A stretch of DNA of 64,000 nt, from contig NZ_PDBS01000001.1 in NCBI RefSeq assembly GCF_002572525.1, forward strand, positions 2,356,001 through 2,420,000, read 5' to 3'. The stretch comes from Natrinema sp. CBA1119 (lineage in GTDB: Archaea > Halobacteriota > Halobacteria > Halobacteriales > Natrialbaceae). Of this stretch, positions 16,472-27,000 are shown piece after piece. The stretch's first letter is position 1. Each line of letters starts with the position of its first letter. The notes below the pieces were generated by a model. The model saw only the letters and a list, made by a program, of their open reading frames with translations, did not search any database and was not told the origin of the DNA. The translations under genes and the position numbers were made by a program.

Positions 16472-17281
16472 ATGAGCGATATCGAACGTATCGAACGGCG
16501 GCTGTCGACCGTCGAACGCGCGGTCGTCGACGGTGACCTTGAACTGGCTGCCGTCGGCGACGCCGCGTCCCTCACCGAGGACCTCGCGGCTCTCACCGAT
16601 CGGATCGACGCCCACGAGCAACGGATCGCCGATCTCGAGGGACGAATCGACGCATTCGACGGACTCGTCGGCTCCGTCGAATCCGTTAACGAGACCGTCG
16701 AGAAGCGGGCTAACGGGGCCGTCGCAGCTGTCGATCGGCTCGAGTACCGTATCGACGAACTCGAGCGCGTCCTCGGCTCTCGCGATACCGGCGATTCCGA
16801 CGGTGTGAGGGCTGCCCCCGACGACCGAGAGGGCGTCGCGCTCGAACGTGGAACTGAGACACCAGATGGCGGAGGGGAACCGTCCGATAGCGACGGATCG
16901 GGGATCCGAGAGAAGACGGCCGCGGCACCCGACTCGGCCACCGATGGAGACGGTCGCGGGGCACTACCGCCAGTCACTGCGAACGAGCAAACCGTTGGCT
17001 CGCTCTCCGTCGAGCAGACTGCCACGAAAATCGTCGCAGCACCGACCGGCGAAGGCGAGAGCCCGAACCGACAGGACGGCCCCGGTTCCGACGATCGAGC
17101 GGACTCGACGACGACGAGCGCCGGTAGCACTTGGAGCGGAAGGCAAGCCACGCAGGACGCACTCGACTGCCGACTCGCGGACCCGGCGAACGGCGACCGC
17201 TCGACCGAGGAATCGGCGTCGACCGAGGACGACGAACCCGGAAGCGGCATATTTGAGTCACTTCGGTCGAAGCTCCCGTGA
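16472..17281 (+). CDS. coiled-coil protein of the pilus-like locus
   Basis: A 269-residue protein. Residues 1-110 are a strong heptad-repeat coiled coil (IERIERRLSTVERAVVDG, then DRIDAHEQRIADLEGRIDAF). The remainder is disordered, Asp/Glu/Ser/Thr-rich sequence, with a short possible motif SGIFESLRSKLP at the C-terminus. From memory it matches a haloarchaeal coiled-coil family found before PilB-like ATPases (DUF7310), not checked. It may scaffold or tether the ATPase. Its stop overlaps the next gene's GTG. Confidence 0.72.
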   Translation: MSDIERIERRLSTVERAVVDGDLELAAVGDAASLTEDLAALTDRIDAHEQRIADLEGRIDAFDGLVGSVESVNETVEKRANGAVAAVDRLEYRIDELERVLGSRDTGDSDGVRAAPDDREGVALERGTETPDGGGEPSDSDGSGIREKTAAAPDSATDGDGRGALPPVTANEQTVGSLSVEQTATKIVAAPTGEGESPNRQDGPGSDDRADSTTTSAGSTWSGRQATQDALDCRLADPANGDRSTEESASTEDDEPGSGIFESLRSKLP

Positions 17282-17748
17282 TCCGGATCGTCGTTGCCGT
17301 TTTGCTCGCGATTGCCCTCATCGTCCTCGCCGTCCCGGCGATCGAGCGGGGTGCATCGCTGAACACGCAACGGCAGGTCGAAACGAGCATCGCGGCGATC
17401 GACGATGCGGCGACGTCACTCGCGGAAACGGAAGAGATCTCCCCCGACGACCATCCGAACCCCAGGCGAGTCGTCGACGTGCGATTGCCTCGGGGATCGC
17501 TCACGACCGATGCCGTCACTCATTTCGAGATCACTGTGGCGGAAACCGGACGGTACAGCTCCGTTCGGTACGTTCTCGCGGACGGAACGACGCGGACCGG
17601 GGTAATCGACGAACCGGTGGTCTGGAACGACCCACACGGCAACGAATCGGTCGAACTCGACGGAGCCGGTGAGGTTCGACTCGTGTTGTCGCTCCGAGCT
17701 GACGAGAACCGAACGCCGATCGTCGTCGCCACCCGTGCTCGAGTTTAA
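17278..17748 (+). CDS. small N-anchored protein of the pilus-like locus
   Basis: A 156-residue protein. Residues 4-22 form a hydrophobic helix (VVAVLLAIALIVLAVPAIE), with no basic run or cleavage motif obvious, followed by a beta-rich extracellular-type domain. The GTG start at 17278 overlaps the upstream stop by 4 nt, which suggests translational coupling. It resembles uncharacterised haloarchaeal proteins from the same gene neighbourhood (I recall DUF7311, unverified). It could be a minor pilin-like or assembly protein. Confidence 0.7.
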   Translation: MIRIVVAVLLAIALIVLAVPAIERGASLNTQRQVETSIAAIDDAATSLAETEEISPDDHPNPRRVVDVRLPRGSLTTDAVTHFEITVAETGRYSSVRYVLADGTTRTGVIDEPVVWNDPHGNESVELDGAGEVRLVLSLRADENRTPIVVATRARV

Positions 17749-17750
17749 AT
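17744..17750 (+). promoter_or_regulatory. TATA-like box before the pilB-like gene
   Basis: TTTAAAT at 17744-17750 ends inside the stop region of the preceding gene and is about 27 nt before the ATG at 17774. A separate leaderless promoter for the ATPase is plausible. Confidence 0.55.
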
Positions 17751-17773
17751 CAGATGCCGCTGCCACCATCGGT

Positions 17774-19807
17774 ATGTCTCCGGACGGGACCACGCGCCTT
17801 CGATCGGTCATCGACGACCTGGGCCTCGGCGGCGTGTTCGGAAATCGAACCGACACCGCCTCGTCGTGTGGCTGCACTGTAACGTTCGACGACGAGACGC
17901 TCGTTCTCGACGCGACCGACTGCGACGGCGACCTCGAGAACGCGACCGCCTGCCGTCGAACGGCGATCGAAGCGCTGGCCGAGCGAGCGGCCACACGGAT
18001 TATCGTCAGATCGAACGGCCTCGAACGCCGGTACGCCGACCGCGGCGTCGACCTCCTCGAGTCCGCCGGGCGGTTCATCTCGCTTCTTGGCGAGCGCGAC
18101 GAGCGGCTGGCCGCGGCCGCTGCGCGGGACCCGATCGCCGTCGCTTCGGAGGTCCGAACGAGAGCCGGACCGATCGCCGATATCGGCGTCGAATCGGGGC
18201 TGATCGCGGCGGCGACCGGTCTCGAGAGCGACGAGACGGTCCTGCCCGCCACCGTCGGGCTCACTATCGGCCAGTACTTCGTCGACCGAACGATCGACGA
18301 CGGCGCGCATCTCAGAGACCTCCAGTCGCTGCGGACGGGAAGCGAGGCGCGGATCTACGGCCGGCCGGGCGACGTTCCGCGCTACGCCCTCAACGCGGTC
18401 GATACGGCCCTCTCCGACACGGATCGGCGACGGCTCCTCGAGGGATACGAGGCGATCGCCGAGGGAGTCGTCGAGGGCGACCGCGCGCCCTCTCGAGCGA
18501 TCGAGTACGCCAGCGACGGGGCGGCCGACCCGCTCCTGACGGCTATTCTGACGAAACACACGAGCGGGTACGGGATTCTCGAGGACCTGTTCGCCGATCC
18601 GCGCGTCACCGACGTGTACGTCACGTCGCCGGCGGCAGCGAACCCGATTCGCGTCGTCGTCGACGGAGAGTCGATGCCGACGAACGTCCAACTCACGCCG
18701 AACGGTGCGCGAGCGCTCGCCTCGCGGGTTCGCCGCACCAGCGGGCGGGCGTTCTCCCGAGCGAGTCCGACGGTCGACGCGACGGCCTCGCTCGGAGACG
18801 GGACCGGGATTCGGGTCGCGGGCGTCACCGATCCGGTCGCAGACGGAATCGCCTTCGCCTTCCGGGAGCAGCCCGCCGACGAGTTCACGCTCCCGGCGCT
18901 CGTCGCGAACGGGACCGTCCCCGCGGCGGTCGCGGCGTTTCTCTCGGTCGCCGTCGAACGCAACGCCGCGACCCTCATCGCCGGAACCCGGGGATCGGGG
19001 AAGACGACGCTGCTGGGGACGCTCCTGTACGAACTCGCCCCGAAAACGAGAACGGTTCTGATCGAAGATACGCCCGAACTCCCGGTGGACGCGTTGCAGT
19101 CGGTCGGCCGCGACGTGCAGGCGCTCCGAACCGGAACCGGCGACGGTCCCGAAATATCGGCCGCGGACGCGCTCAGGACCGCGCTTCGTCTCGGCGACGG
19201 AGCCCTCGTTGTCGGCGAAATCCGCGGTGAAGAAGCACAGGTCCTCTACGAGGCCATGCGGGTCGGTGCGAACGCCAACGCAGTGCTGGGAACGATACAC
19301 GGCGACGGTGCCGACGACGTCTACGAGCGGGTCGTTTCCGACCTCGGCGTCGAACCGTCGTCGTTCGGCGCGACGGACATCGTCGTGACCGTTCAGGCTT
19401 ACCGGGCCCCGGGAGGACGAGATCGACGACTCGCCAAGGTCGAGGAAGTCGTCGGGACCGGCGACGACGTCCGATTCGAACCGCTGTACGAACTCGAGGG
19501 CGACCGCGCCGTCGCGACGGGGCGGATCGATCGCGGCGAGAGTCGGATCGTGAACCGACTCGCCGGGCCGACCGAGGACTACGCTGCCGTTCGGCGGGCG
19601 ATTTCCTCGCGAACCGAACTCCTGTCGACGCTCGTGAACGACGGCCGAACGAGCCCACAGGCGGTCGCGACAGCGTACACCGGTCGCGGAGACGAGAGAG
19701 GAGACTTCTCTCGGAGCGACGAGACGGCTCACACCGATCGGACCGACGAGCCACCAGCTCCCAATCAGGGCGGTGAGCCACCGGCTACCGATTGGGGCGG
19801 CGGGTGA
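17774..19807 (+). CDS. type II/IV secretion ATPase (PilB/TadA-like)
   Basis: A 677-residue hexameric-type secretion ATPase. The N-terminal 230 residues form a divergent N-domain with a Cys-rich start. Then follows the conserved region: SGYGILEDLFADPRVTDVYVTSP, Walker A GTRGSGKTTL near residue 403, an Asp box IEDTPELP, Walker B-like ALVVGEIRGEE near residue 475, and a His box GTIHGDGADDVYERV. These are the features of the ATPase that powers archaeal and Tad pili and archaella. The C-terminal 60 residues are disordered. It works with the membrane protein encoded next, which begins within a few bases of its stop. Confidence 0.93.
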   Translation: MSPDGTTRLRSVIDDLGLGGVFGNRTDTASSCGCTVTFDDETLVLDATDCDGDLENATACRRTAIEALAERAATRIIVRSNGLERRYADRGVDLLESAGRFISLLGERDERLAAAAARDPIAVASEVRTRAGPIADIGVESGLIAAATGLESDETVLPATVGLTIGQYFVDRTIDDGAHLRDLQSLRTGSEARIYGRPGDVPRYALNAVDTALSDTDRRRLLEGYEAIAEGVVEGDRAPSRAIEYASDGAADPLLTAILTKHTSGYGILEDLFADPRVTDVYVTSPAAANPIRVVVDGESMPTNVQLTPNGARALASRVRRTSGRAFSRASPTVDATASLGDGTGIRVAGVTDPVADGIAFAFREQPADEFTLPALVANGTVPAAVAAFLSVAVERNAATLIAGTRGSGKTTLLGTLLYELAPKTRTVLIEDTPELPVDALQSVGRDVQALRTGTGDGPEISAADALRTALRLGDGALVVGEIRGEEAQVLYEAMRVGANANAVLGTIHGDGADDVYERVVSDLGVEPSSFGATDIVVTVQAYRAPGGRDRRLAKVEEVVGTGDDVRFEPLYELEGDRAVATGRIDRGESRIVNRLAGPTEDYAAVRRAISSRTELLSTLVNDGRTSPQAVATAYTGRGDERGDFSRSDETAHTDRTDEPPAPNQGGEPPATDWGGG

Positions 19808-19814
19808 TCTCGAG

Positions 19815-21530
19815 ATGCTGTTGGTACCGTTTCTCGTTCAGTCGCTCGCCGCACTGTACCCGACCGATGTCGCCGTCAGTGATGCTCTCGCGGAGTCGCT
19901 ATCGTTTACCGACTCCCGCTATGAGGGTGAGACGATCGTCCGAGCGGGATACGGAGCCGGCATCGTTGCCGCCATCGTGCCACTGCCGTTGTTGCTGACG
20001 GCTGCTCCGATTCCGTTCGTCCTGTTTTTCGTACTCGTGACCCCGATCGCGGCGATTCACGGCGTCCATTCGATGCCGCACTTGCAGGCGGCGTTCCGCA
20101 GAACCGAGGCGCTCGGCGAGACGCCAAACCTCGTCGGGCGGGCCGTGTTGCGCATGCAGGTACAGCCGGCACTGGAGAGCGCGGTTCGGTTCGCGGCCGA
20201 GACCGGGTCCGGCCCGTTGTCCGCGAGTCTCGCCGGTCACATCGATCGATCGATTGGAACGCCCGGGACGGGCCTGCTGTCGTTTGCCGAGGAATGGGCA
20301 GAGTGGTTCCCGGCGCTTCGGCGGTCCTCGCATCTGCTCGTCGCCGCCCAGGACGCACCCGATGCCGAACGTGTCCGGACGCTCGATCGATCGCTCTCGG
20401 CCGTTCTCAACGGTACTCGCAGCCAGATGGCGGATTTTACGTCGGCGATCCGCGCACCGGCGACCGGGCTGTTCGCCTTCGGGATCATGCTTCCGCTCGC
20501 GCTCGTCTCGCTCGTTCCGACGGTGCCGATGGTCGGCTATTCCGTCAACATCTGGCTGTTCGTGCTGCTGTACAACGTTGTTCTCCCCGGAACCCTGATC
20601 GCGGCGAGCCTCTGGCTGCTCGTCCGACGACCGGTCGCGTTTCCGCCCCCCGCGATCGACCATGGGCATCCGGACGTGCCCGATCGACTCCGATTGCGGC
20701 TGCTATGGGGAATCCTCGCAAGCGTTTGCGGGTACGTAACGATCGCTACGACCGGGCCCGGCCACCTCGCACCGGTCGCGGCAATCGGCCTCGGCGTCGG
20801 CGTCGCATTGGTCGCAACGTATCGTCCCGTCCTCGCGGTTCGGCAGTACGTCCGCGACGTTGAAGCCCACCTGACCGACGCGCTCTACATCGTCGGTCGA
20901 CAGGTCGCCGAAGGCGAGTCCGTGGAGTCGGCGGTCGAACTCGCTGGCGACCGCGTCCCCGCCGAGACCGGTGCTGTCTTCGAAGACGCCGCCGGAATTC
21001 AGCGGCGGCTCCAGACGGGCGTTCGAGAGGCATTTCTCGGTCACTACGGTGCCCTTCGAAACGTTCCAAGCCCCCGGGCTCGAGGGACTGCCGCGTTGCT
21101 CGCGATCGCCTCGGAAGAGGGGAAACCCGCCGGCCGTGCCATCGTCTCCATGGCCGACCATCTGGAGGAACTCGAGGCGGTCGAAGCCGAGACAAAACGA
21201 AACCTCGAGCAGGTCACCGGGACGCTCGACAACACGGCGGCGTATTTCGCTCCGCTCGTCGCCGGCGCGACCGTCGGCATGGCCGCCATGATGTCGAGCG
21301 AGGATATCATCGCTTCGGGCGAGGTGGAAGCCGCTGCATTCCCCGCGGAATCGCTCGCGGTCGTCGTCGGTCTCTATCTGATCGCGCTCTGTTTCATCAT
21401 CACCCCGCTCTCGATCGGGCTTCGTCACGGTCTCGACCGGGCCCTCGTCGGGTATCACGTCGGTCGTACGCTCGTCTCGGCGATGATCCTCTACGTCCTG
21501 ACCGTCGCCGTCATCGGCGTCTTGCTCTGA
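19815..21530 (+). CDS. type II secretion F-domain membrane protein (PilC/TadC-like)
   Basis: A 571-residue polytopic protein that would form the membrane platform for the upstream ATPase. It has an N-terminal helix region, two T2SSF-type helical domains (about residues 110-200 and 340-480, the second with VGRQVAEGESVESAVELA and GTAALLAIASEEGKPAGRAIVSMADHLEELEAVE), and about seven to nine membrane segments. The start is uncertain: an in-frame ATG at 19773 overlaps pilB by 35 nt and adds 14 residues. I chose 19815 because it begins MLLVPFLVQSL, just after the ATPase stop. Confidence 0.85.
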   Translation: MLLVPFLVQSLAALYPTDVAVSDALAESLSFTDSRYEGETIVRAGYGAGIVAAIVPLPLLLTAAPIPFVLFFVLVTPIAAIHGVHSMPHLQAAFRRTEALGETPNLVGRAVLRMQVQPALESAVRFAAETGSGPLSASLAGHIDRSIGTPGTGLLSFAEEWAEWFPALRRSSHLLVAAQDAPDAERVRTLDRSLSAVLNGTRSQMADFTSAIRAPATGLFAFGIMLPLALVSLVPTVPMVGYSVNIWLFVLLYNVVLPGTLIAASLWLLVRRPVAFPPPAIDHGHPDVPDRLRLRLLWGILASVCGYVTIATTGPGHLAPVAAIGLGVGVALVATYRPVLAVRQYVRDVEAHLTDALYIVGRQVAEGESVESAVELAGDRVPAETGAVFEDAAGIQRRLQTGVREAFLGHYGALRNVPSPRARGTAALLAIASEEGKPAGRAIVSMADHLEELEAVEAETKRNLEQVTGTLDNTAAYFAPLVAGATVGMAAMMSSEDIIASGEVEAAAFPAESLAVVVGLYLIALCFIITPLSIGLRHGLDRALVGYHVGRTLVSAMILYVLTVAVIGVLL

Positions 21531-21595
21531 TCAGTTCGGTCCCCACTCGTCGCGTTGCGGCTCTCGATCCGGCCTCGTTTCGAGCCGGACTCGGA

Positions 21596-21602
21596 TTTAA
21601 AT
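21596..21602 (+). promoter_or_regulatory. TATA-like box before the exported-protein gene
   Basis: TTTAAAT at 21596-21602, about 27 nt before the ATG at 21626. It is the third copy of this box in the pilus-like locus at the same leaderless spacing. Confidence 0.55.
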
Positions 21603-21625
21603 ACGAATACGCGGCCACCAGCAGC

Positions 21626-22522
21626 ATGGATCTGGAAGCCCCGGTCGATGCGTGGTACGTCTGGCTCGCCGTCTCGATCGTCAGCGCCGCCGTCGCCGGT
21701 ATCGCACTCGGGCTGCCGACCGGACCGCCCCCGGACACGAACCGAGCCGCAAACATGATCGAACAAACCGCTGGAAGCTCGTACAACGCGAGTGCCACGT
21801 ACGATCACGACGCGACCGAGATCAAGTTCGACGGCCGAACGCTCGCGATGCGAAACGAGCACGGCACTTCCCGCGCGAGTCTCAGCTACGGGCACGTCGT
21901 CCCCGTGATGGGGCACGAACGCCTCGAGAATCTTACAGCGGGCCGATCCTTCGAAGAAGAATACGCGGCGGAGCTCGATGATACGGAGACGCACGCGCTC
22001 GACGACTTTCTCGAGGATGTCGAAGACGCATACGCCGATAACACGGGTGAGTGGCGGACTGCAGACGACCAGCTACGGGTCCGAACGATCAGTACGACAC
22101 CGGTTCCGACGATACGTGCGTCAGTCGAACTGATCTATGCAGCTGGTACGACTCACGAGGCCACGTTTGCGTACGAGGCAAACACGGACACGAAACTGAC
22201 GTTTACCGCCGAAAGCAGGGAACTGGACACATACATCGAGAAATCCGTCGAAGCGTCTCCCTCGAGAGAAACCGCACCCGCTGGACCGTACGATTTCCAT
22301 AAGAACAGTTGGTTGAAATTTCCAGTCGACGTCGAGATCGACGCCGAGGGCGCGACCATCTGTAACGAGACTATTCGGGCCGACCGTGGCAGTGAGATGG
22401 TTCCTCTCTGTGGTCCCGGTGGAGAAACAATCGATATCACGGATACCAACCTCGAGACCCGCGGATACGTGAACAAAAATCGGGAATCGGAGTCGTTCTA
22501 TGTCACGCTCGTCAGCGCCTAA
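21626..22522 (+). CDS. membrane-anchored exported protein, pilus-like locus
   Basis: A 298-residue protein. Residues 10-32 are a hydrophobic anchor (VWLAVSIVSAAVAGIALGL), and the remainder is soluble, beta-rich and acidic, with Asn-Xaa-Ser/Thr sequons (including NLTA, NASA). Haloarchaeal DUF-type family, probably in the DUF7283-DUF7288 group that I recall for such loci, unverified. Base composition drops slightly towards its 3' end. Its final codons overlap the next gene by 23 nt. Confidence 0.72.
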   Translation: MDLEAPVDAWYVWLAVSIVSAAVAGIALGLPTGPPPDTNRAANMIEQTAGSSYNASATYDHDATEIKFDGRTLAMRNEHGTSRASLSYGHVVPVMGHERLENLTAGRSFEEEYAAELDDTETHALDDFLEDVEDAYADNTGEWRTADDQLRVRTISTTPVPTIRASVELIYAAGTTHEATFAYEANTDTKLTFTAESRELDTYIEKSVEASPSRETAPAGPYDFHKNSWLKFPVDVEIDAEGATICNETIRADRGSEMVPLCGPGGETIDITDTNLETRGYVNKNRESESFYVTLVSA

Positions 22523-22985
22523 CGGACAGCGTGGGCAGACCGAGCCGCTCGCCGCGCTCGTCGCCGTTTCGGCGCTTATCGTCGGTATCGGACTCTATGG
22601 CCTATATCTGACGGATACGCTTCCCGGAACCACCGACCGGACGACCGAAGAGACGGCAGTGACTCGGATCAAAGGGGACATCGAGACCGACGGCGTCGTT
22701 CGCAGTTATGGTCACGACGAACTCGAGGACCTGATCGAGACGGCGTCGCTCCCTCACGGACGGAACGTCTACGTGCAGGTGACGGTCGTCGATGACGGCC
22801 GTGAGACCGTCGTCGCCGATGCTTTGTTCGGAACTGACGGGCAGCCGAATCGCGATCCGCTCGAGAGCGGCGAACTCGAGGGGCCGCCGGCCGAGGCCGG
22901 CGTTGCCACCCGTCCCATCGCTGTCGCCACGAGACCCGGTGCGGTCCGCGGTGGAACGCTACTCGTTGGGGTGTGGAACGGATGA
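22500..22985 (+). CDS. pilin-like small protein with hydrophobic N-segment
   Basis: A 161-residue protein. The N-terminal stretch has a charged head (GQRGQTEPLAALVAVSALIVGIG) immediately before a hydrophobic helix. This arrangement resembles class III/IV pilin-like signal sequences with a G-Q or A-Q-type cleavage position, though no prepilin peptidase gene is in this window. The mature part is acidic with a Gly/Pro-rich C-terminal region. It may be a minor pilin. It overlaps both neighbouring genes. Confidence 0.7.
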   Translation: MSRSSAPNGQRGQTEPLAALVAVSALIVGIGLYGLYLTDTLPGTTDRTTEETAVTRIKGDIETDGVVRSYGHDELEDLIETASLPHGRNVYVQVTVVDDGRETVVADALFGTDGQPNRDPLESGELEGPPAEAGVATRPIAVATRPGAVRGGTLLVGVWNG

Positions 22986-24037
22986 GCGCCGACCGCGCCG
23001 TGAGTACGGTCATGGACGTCGCGATGGCCCTCCTGCTCGTTAGCGCCAGCGTCCTGCTGATCGGGATTCACCTGCACAACTCGGACGACAAGTTCGACGA
23101 GAACCGAGCCGACCGGACGGCCGAACTCCTCGGCGAATCGACCATCAGCGTTCAGTACAGTCTCGAAGACGCTGCGCCGATCGCAGATCGGGAGGGGGAG
23201 TACCACCGAACCGAGTACGGCTCGGCCACCGGACTCCTCGCGGACGCGGCCGTCGCGAACGTCCACGTCGACGGCACTCGAATTCGCTCTACAGGCGACG
23301 AGTTCGAAACGGCCGTCGGTGCGTCCGTCGAAAGCGCTCTCATCGGGTCGAACCGCCATTTCTACGTCACCGCTGAGTGGGAACCCTACGACGACGCGGC
23401 GATCAACGGCACGGCGACGGCCGGCGAACGACCGCCGCCGAACGAGGATGTCTCGAGCGTCACGCTGACGGCCTCGAGCGGGATTTCTGCCGTCGATTCG
23501 AACGAGGTCGAATTCGCGTATCTGAACGCCGATACGTACTGGAACGACTATCTTGGCGATCGAACCGACCTCGTCGAGAGCCCGGAGAACGCGTCGTTCG
23601 AAGCGGCCGGAACGGTGATCGGAAACGCGATCGTCGACGGCTACTTCCCGCCCGCGGCAACCCAGCGATCCCTCGAGAGTCAGGGGCTCTCCCACGAACT
23701 CACCGTTTCACAGTACGAGCAGCTGGTGAAACCGCTCGAGTACGAGTTCACTGAGACGACGGCGCCGGCTCACCACGGCCCGCTCAAGCGCGAGGAGGCA
23801 GACGCGGTCGAAGCGAACGCACAGGTGGTTCGCGGGGTTGCAAACGCGGACACGTTCGGCCGGAACGGGCTGGGACACTGGCTCGGGGAGGACCTGCAAA
23901 CGGCGCTGGCAGACGAAATCGCGGCGATCGAGGAGCGCTACGACGGCGAGCGACGCGACGAAGAGACCGCGGCGTTGCTCGCCGACGAAGTATCGACCGA
24001 CGAGGTCACGATTACGATTCAAACCTGGTACGTATGA
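22982..24037 (+). CDS. pilin-like membrane-anchored exported protein
   Basis: A 351-residue protein starting at 22982 with an ATG that overlaps the upstream stop (ATGA). The N-terminus SADRAVSTVMDVAMALLLVSASVLLIG is a charged R-A-V-S-T head followed by a helix, similar to the archaeal pilin-like RAVS/RGQ motif. The C-terminal part is a helical soluble domain (ARG/GLU-rich) with an N-Xaa-T sequon. The likely site is the outer surface. The gene is followed by the large exported protein with a 4-nt overlap. Confidence 0.72.
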   Translation: MSADRAVSTVMDVAMALLLVSASVLLIGIHLHNSDDKFDENRADRTAELLGESTISVQYSLEDAAPIADREGEYHRTEYGSATGLLADAAVANVHVDGTRIRSTGDEFETAVGASVESALIGSNRHFYVTAEWEPYDDAAINGTATAGERPPPNEDVSSVTLTASSGISAVDSNEVEFAYLNADTYWNDYLGDRTDLVESPENASFEAAGTVIGNAIVDGYFPPAATQRSLESQGLSHELTVSQYEQLVKPLEYEFTETTAPAHHGPLKREEADAVEANAQVVRGVANADTFGRNGLGHWLGEDLQTALADEIAAIEERYDGERRDEETAALLADEVSTDEVTITIQTWYV

Positions 24038-27000
24038 CACGCAGACCACACACAGTTTCGATCGCAGACGACGACCGAGCCCGGATTCCGTTCGCCCTGA
24101 TCGCCATACTGCTACTGGTCAGTAGCATCGCGATCGTCGGCGTGCTGGAGTCCAGAGAAACCCCAGACGTCGACACCGATCAGGCGCTCGCCATGGATCG
24201 TGCCGAGTCGGTTGCGATCGCCGAACTGCGGCAGGCGGTCGTCCGCGCGACCGAGGATGCCGCCGGCGCCCCCGTCACGTCGACCGACGGGGCAGCTGCT
24301 TCCGTCAGCGCCGCGATGGATGACGACGAGGCCGTCTTCGACCAGTACCTGAAACTCCTCATCTACCGAGAGGTTTCGGAGTCGTTCGCGAGCGCCCACC
24401 AGCAATTCGATGGAGAGACGACCGCGGAGGCCTCCGTCGAACGGATCGACTGGAGCGACAGCGACGACCTCGAGGCGGCGATCGATCGCGTTTCGCTCGA
24501 GAAAGGCGAATCGGGCGTTCTCACCGTCGCGGTCGACGGCATCGAACTCACCGTCGACGAAACGGAGGGTCAGCCAGTTACCGAGCGACGGGAGCTGTCG
24601 GTGACTGTCGGCACGCCGCTCTACCAGCTCAAAGACCGGACCGATGAGTTCCAATCACAGCTCAACACGGGCTTTTTCGAAAGCGACGGCCAGTACGACG
24701 GTTTCGGGCGGTACTTCGCCGCTCGGATGTACCCGTACGCGTGGGGGAAAGCCTACTACGACCGACTTAGCAGCGGTGATCGCGCCTTCCACAATCTCAC
24801 ACCCAACGAGCACACCGAAGTGATGGTCAACGACGCCGTCTTCGGACTGCAGGAGAAAACCTTCGGTACAACCGACCCGTACAAAGACCGCGCCATGCTC
24901 TTGCCGACGCTCTGTATGGCCGGCGATCTCGCCTCGAGCGCGGGCGACATCGAAACCTCGGACTTCCTCCCGGGCGGCGAGGCGAGTAATCTCTCTAATC
25001 GGACGAATCTCTGTGATAGCGATCTGATCGATCAGGACGGGGAACTTCCGGATCCGCCGACTGTACAGGATATTGTGCTGACGATGCTCGAGGACAACGT
25101 CGAGACTGATGTCGAGATTCAAGCGCATCCGTTCGCCGATGTCGCGTATATGCAGATGGCGAGTGGAATGACTATGGAGCAAGTGGAATCGGAATTCAAT
25201 GACTCGCTGATGAAATCAAATAGATTTTCTGATAACTACCTCCGCAATTACTATTCAGGTAGTTTGGAAAATCAAGATATAGCCGATGATCTGGGAGATT
25301 TTCGAACTAACGGAGGCGGAACGTTAGATAATATTGAACGGCTTTTCAGGGAAAGAGGTCCTAATGAAGCGATTATAAACAAAGTCATTGGAGAAATATA
25401 TACTGTCGACTTGGGAGCAAGCGAAGTAGGGCCATTTAAACAAAATGACTTACCAGACCCGTCTCCACCAAGCGAATGGGCCCAAAATCCTGGAAATTGG
25501 TCTGGACCAGTTAACATTACCTATCATGCTGGTATCTCACCGGCGAAGGCTGATGTCTCAATCGATATCGTATCCAATAACGATGCTACTGGATTTGATG
25601 ATCGGGATCTCGCTACAGTCGATATTAACTATAAGAATACGATTGGCGTTAAGGGGGAATGGAAACATGAGAATGGAAACAAATCGTCATACTCGTCCTG
25701 GAATTGGAAGGAGAATATAACGTATAGTTCCAATTACAAGATTGATGGTGATTTTGTATCTGAGGATATTGGGACTGAGCGTGGGTCTCGCGGTATTAAA
25801 TCGCTAATTGAGAAAGATTCCTGGGAGGAAAAGGATGGTATCATTCAGAACTTCGAAGGTGTCGAGACAAAAGCAGTCAAAGAGACACTTGACCTGAGTT
25901 CGATATCTGTGCAGTCGCAGGAACAAGAACTCGAACGGAAGATTGAGAGCTCAAGCAACTCGATAATTACGGAAAGAGATTTTGGCAAGGCGATTACATA
26001 CTCTTCATCTCCGAATCTCGATGTCGAACCGCAGAACAAAGATGAACTGTATCAGTGGGCGCTAGCCGAACTTAATCAGACACACTACGAGGTCGTGACA
26101 ACCGTGGAGCCTCATCAAACCGACCTCTGGAATATGCTTGAGAAGCCAAGTCCGCTCAAGAAAATCAAGAGGAATGTAAGTAGCTTGGAAGGCGAGTTAG
26201 TGTATCAAAACGTCTCCGAACCATACGACAATACAGCCGATCTCCTCCGTGCAGAGGTTCGGAAGCAATATTTTGAGGACACCTACGATAATATCGGACG
26301 AATTAGCGGCTGGCACGACGATACACTCGGTGAGAGTAATGCCATACTTAATGGTCTCCTTGGCGGTCTTCTCGATACTAGCAATGATCTCCTCGGGGGT
26401 CCAATGAAATTCGTTGATCAGATGATGGATCCCGAAACGCGTCCTGAAGATGCACGAGTATCGCTCGAGAGTTCACCATTGATGGAGGATATGAACTATC
26501 AGGTCGAGGCATCGCCAACGTATCTTTCACTAGAAACTGTTAATCGAACTGATGTCCCAGCAGTCAGACCAGAAGGTGGCGATGTGCTCGCTATCGATAC
26601 TGCCAATGAGACAGACCATGCACCGTTGGGTGCTGGATACTTCGACGGTATCGGTCATCCAGGTTTCCCTCTCATGCCGTGGCCATCATTGTTCTACTTG
26701 CAGCTTGATGCATATTACCTTGAAGTACAAGGAGAATACGCTCGGTTCGAGGTACGTGCTAATAGTGGTGATCCAACAAGCAGCAGCGAGATGACCTATG
26801 TTCGGGAAGACACAGACGTAACGATTGAAACGCCAACTCGGACCGAGGAAAACGAACTTACAATCGGATCTATCGAACCGATCTCGTTCGATAATACTCT
26901 TGTAATTCCGATCGTTGTTCCAAGCCCACAACTGATGGCTAAGGGATCACCGGGAGTCGGTGATACATGGCGATATAAGAATTCAAACTCCCCACGAGAA

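Noticed and set aside
17750-19732. A 660-codon minus-strand frame opposite the pilB-like gene
   Set aside because: It lies fully antisense to the ATPase gene, which has complete motifs; the long frame reflects GC-rich codon structure.
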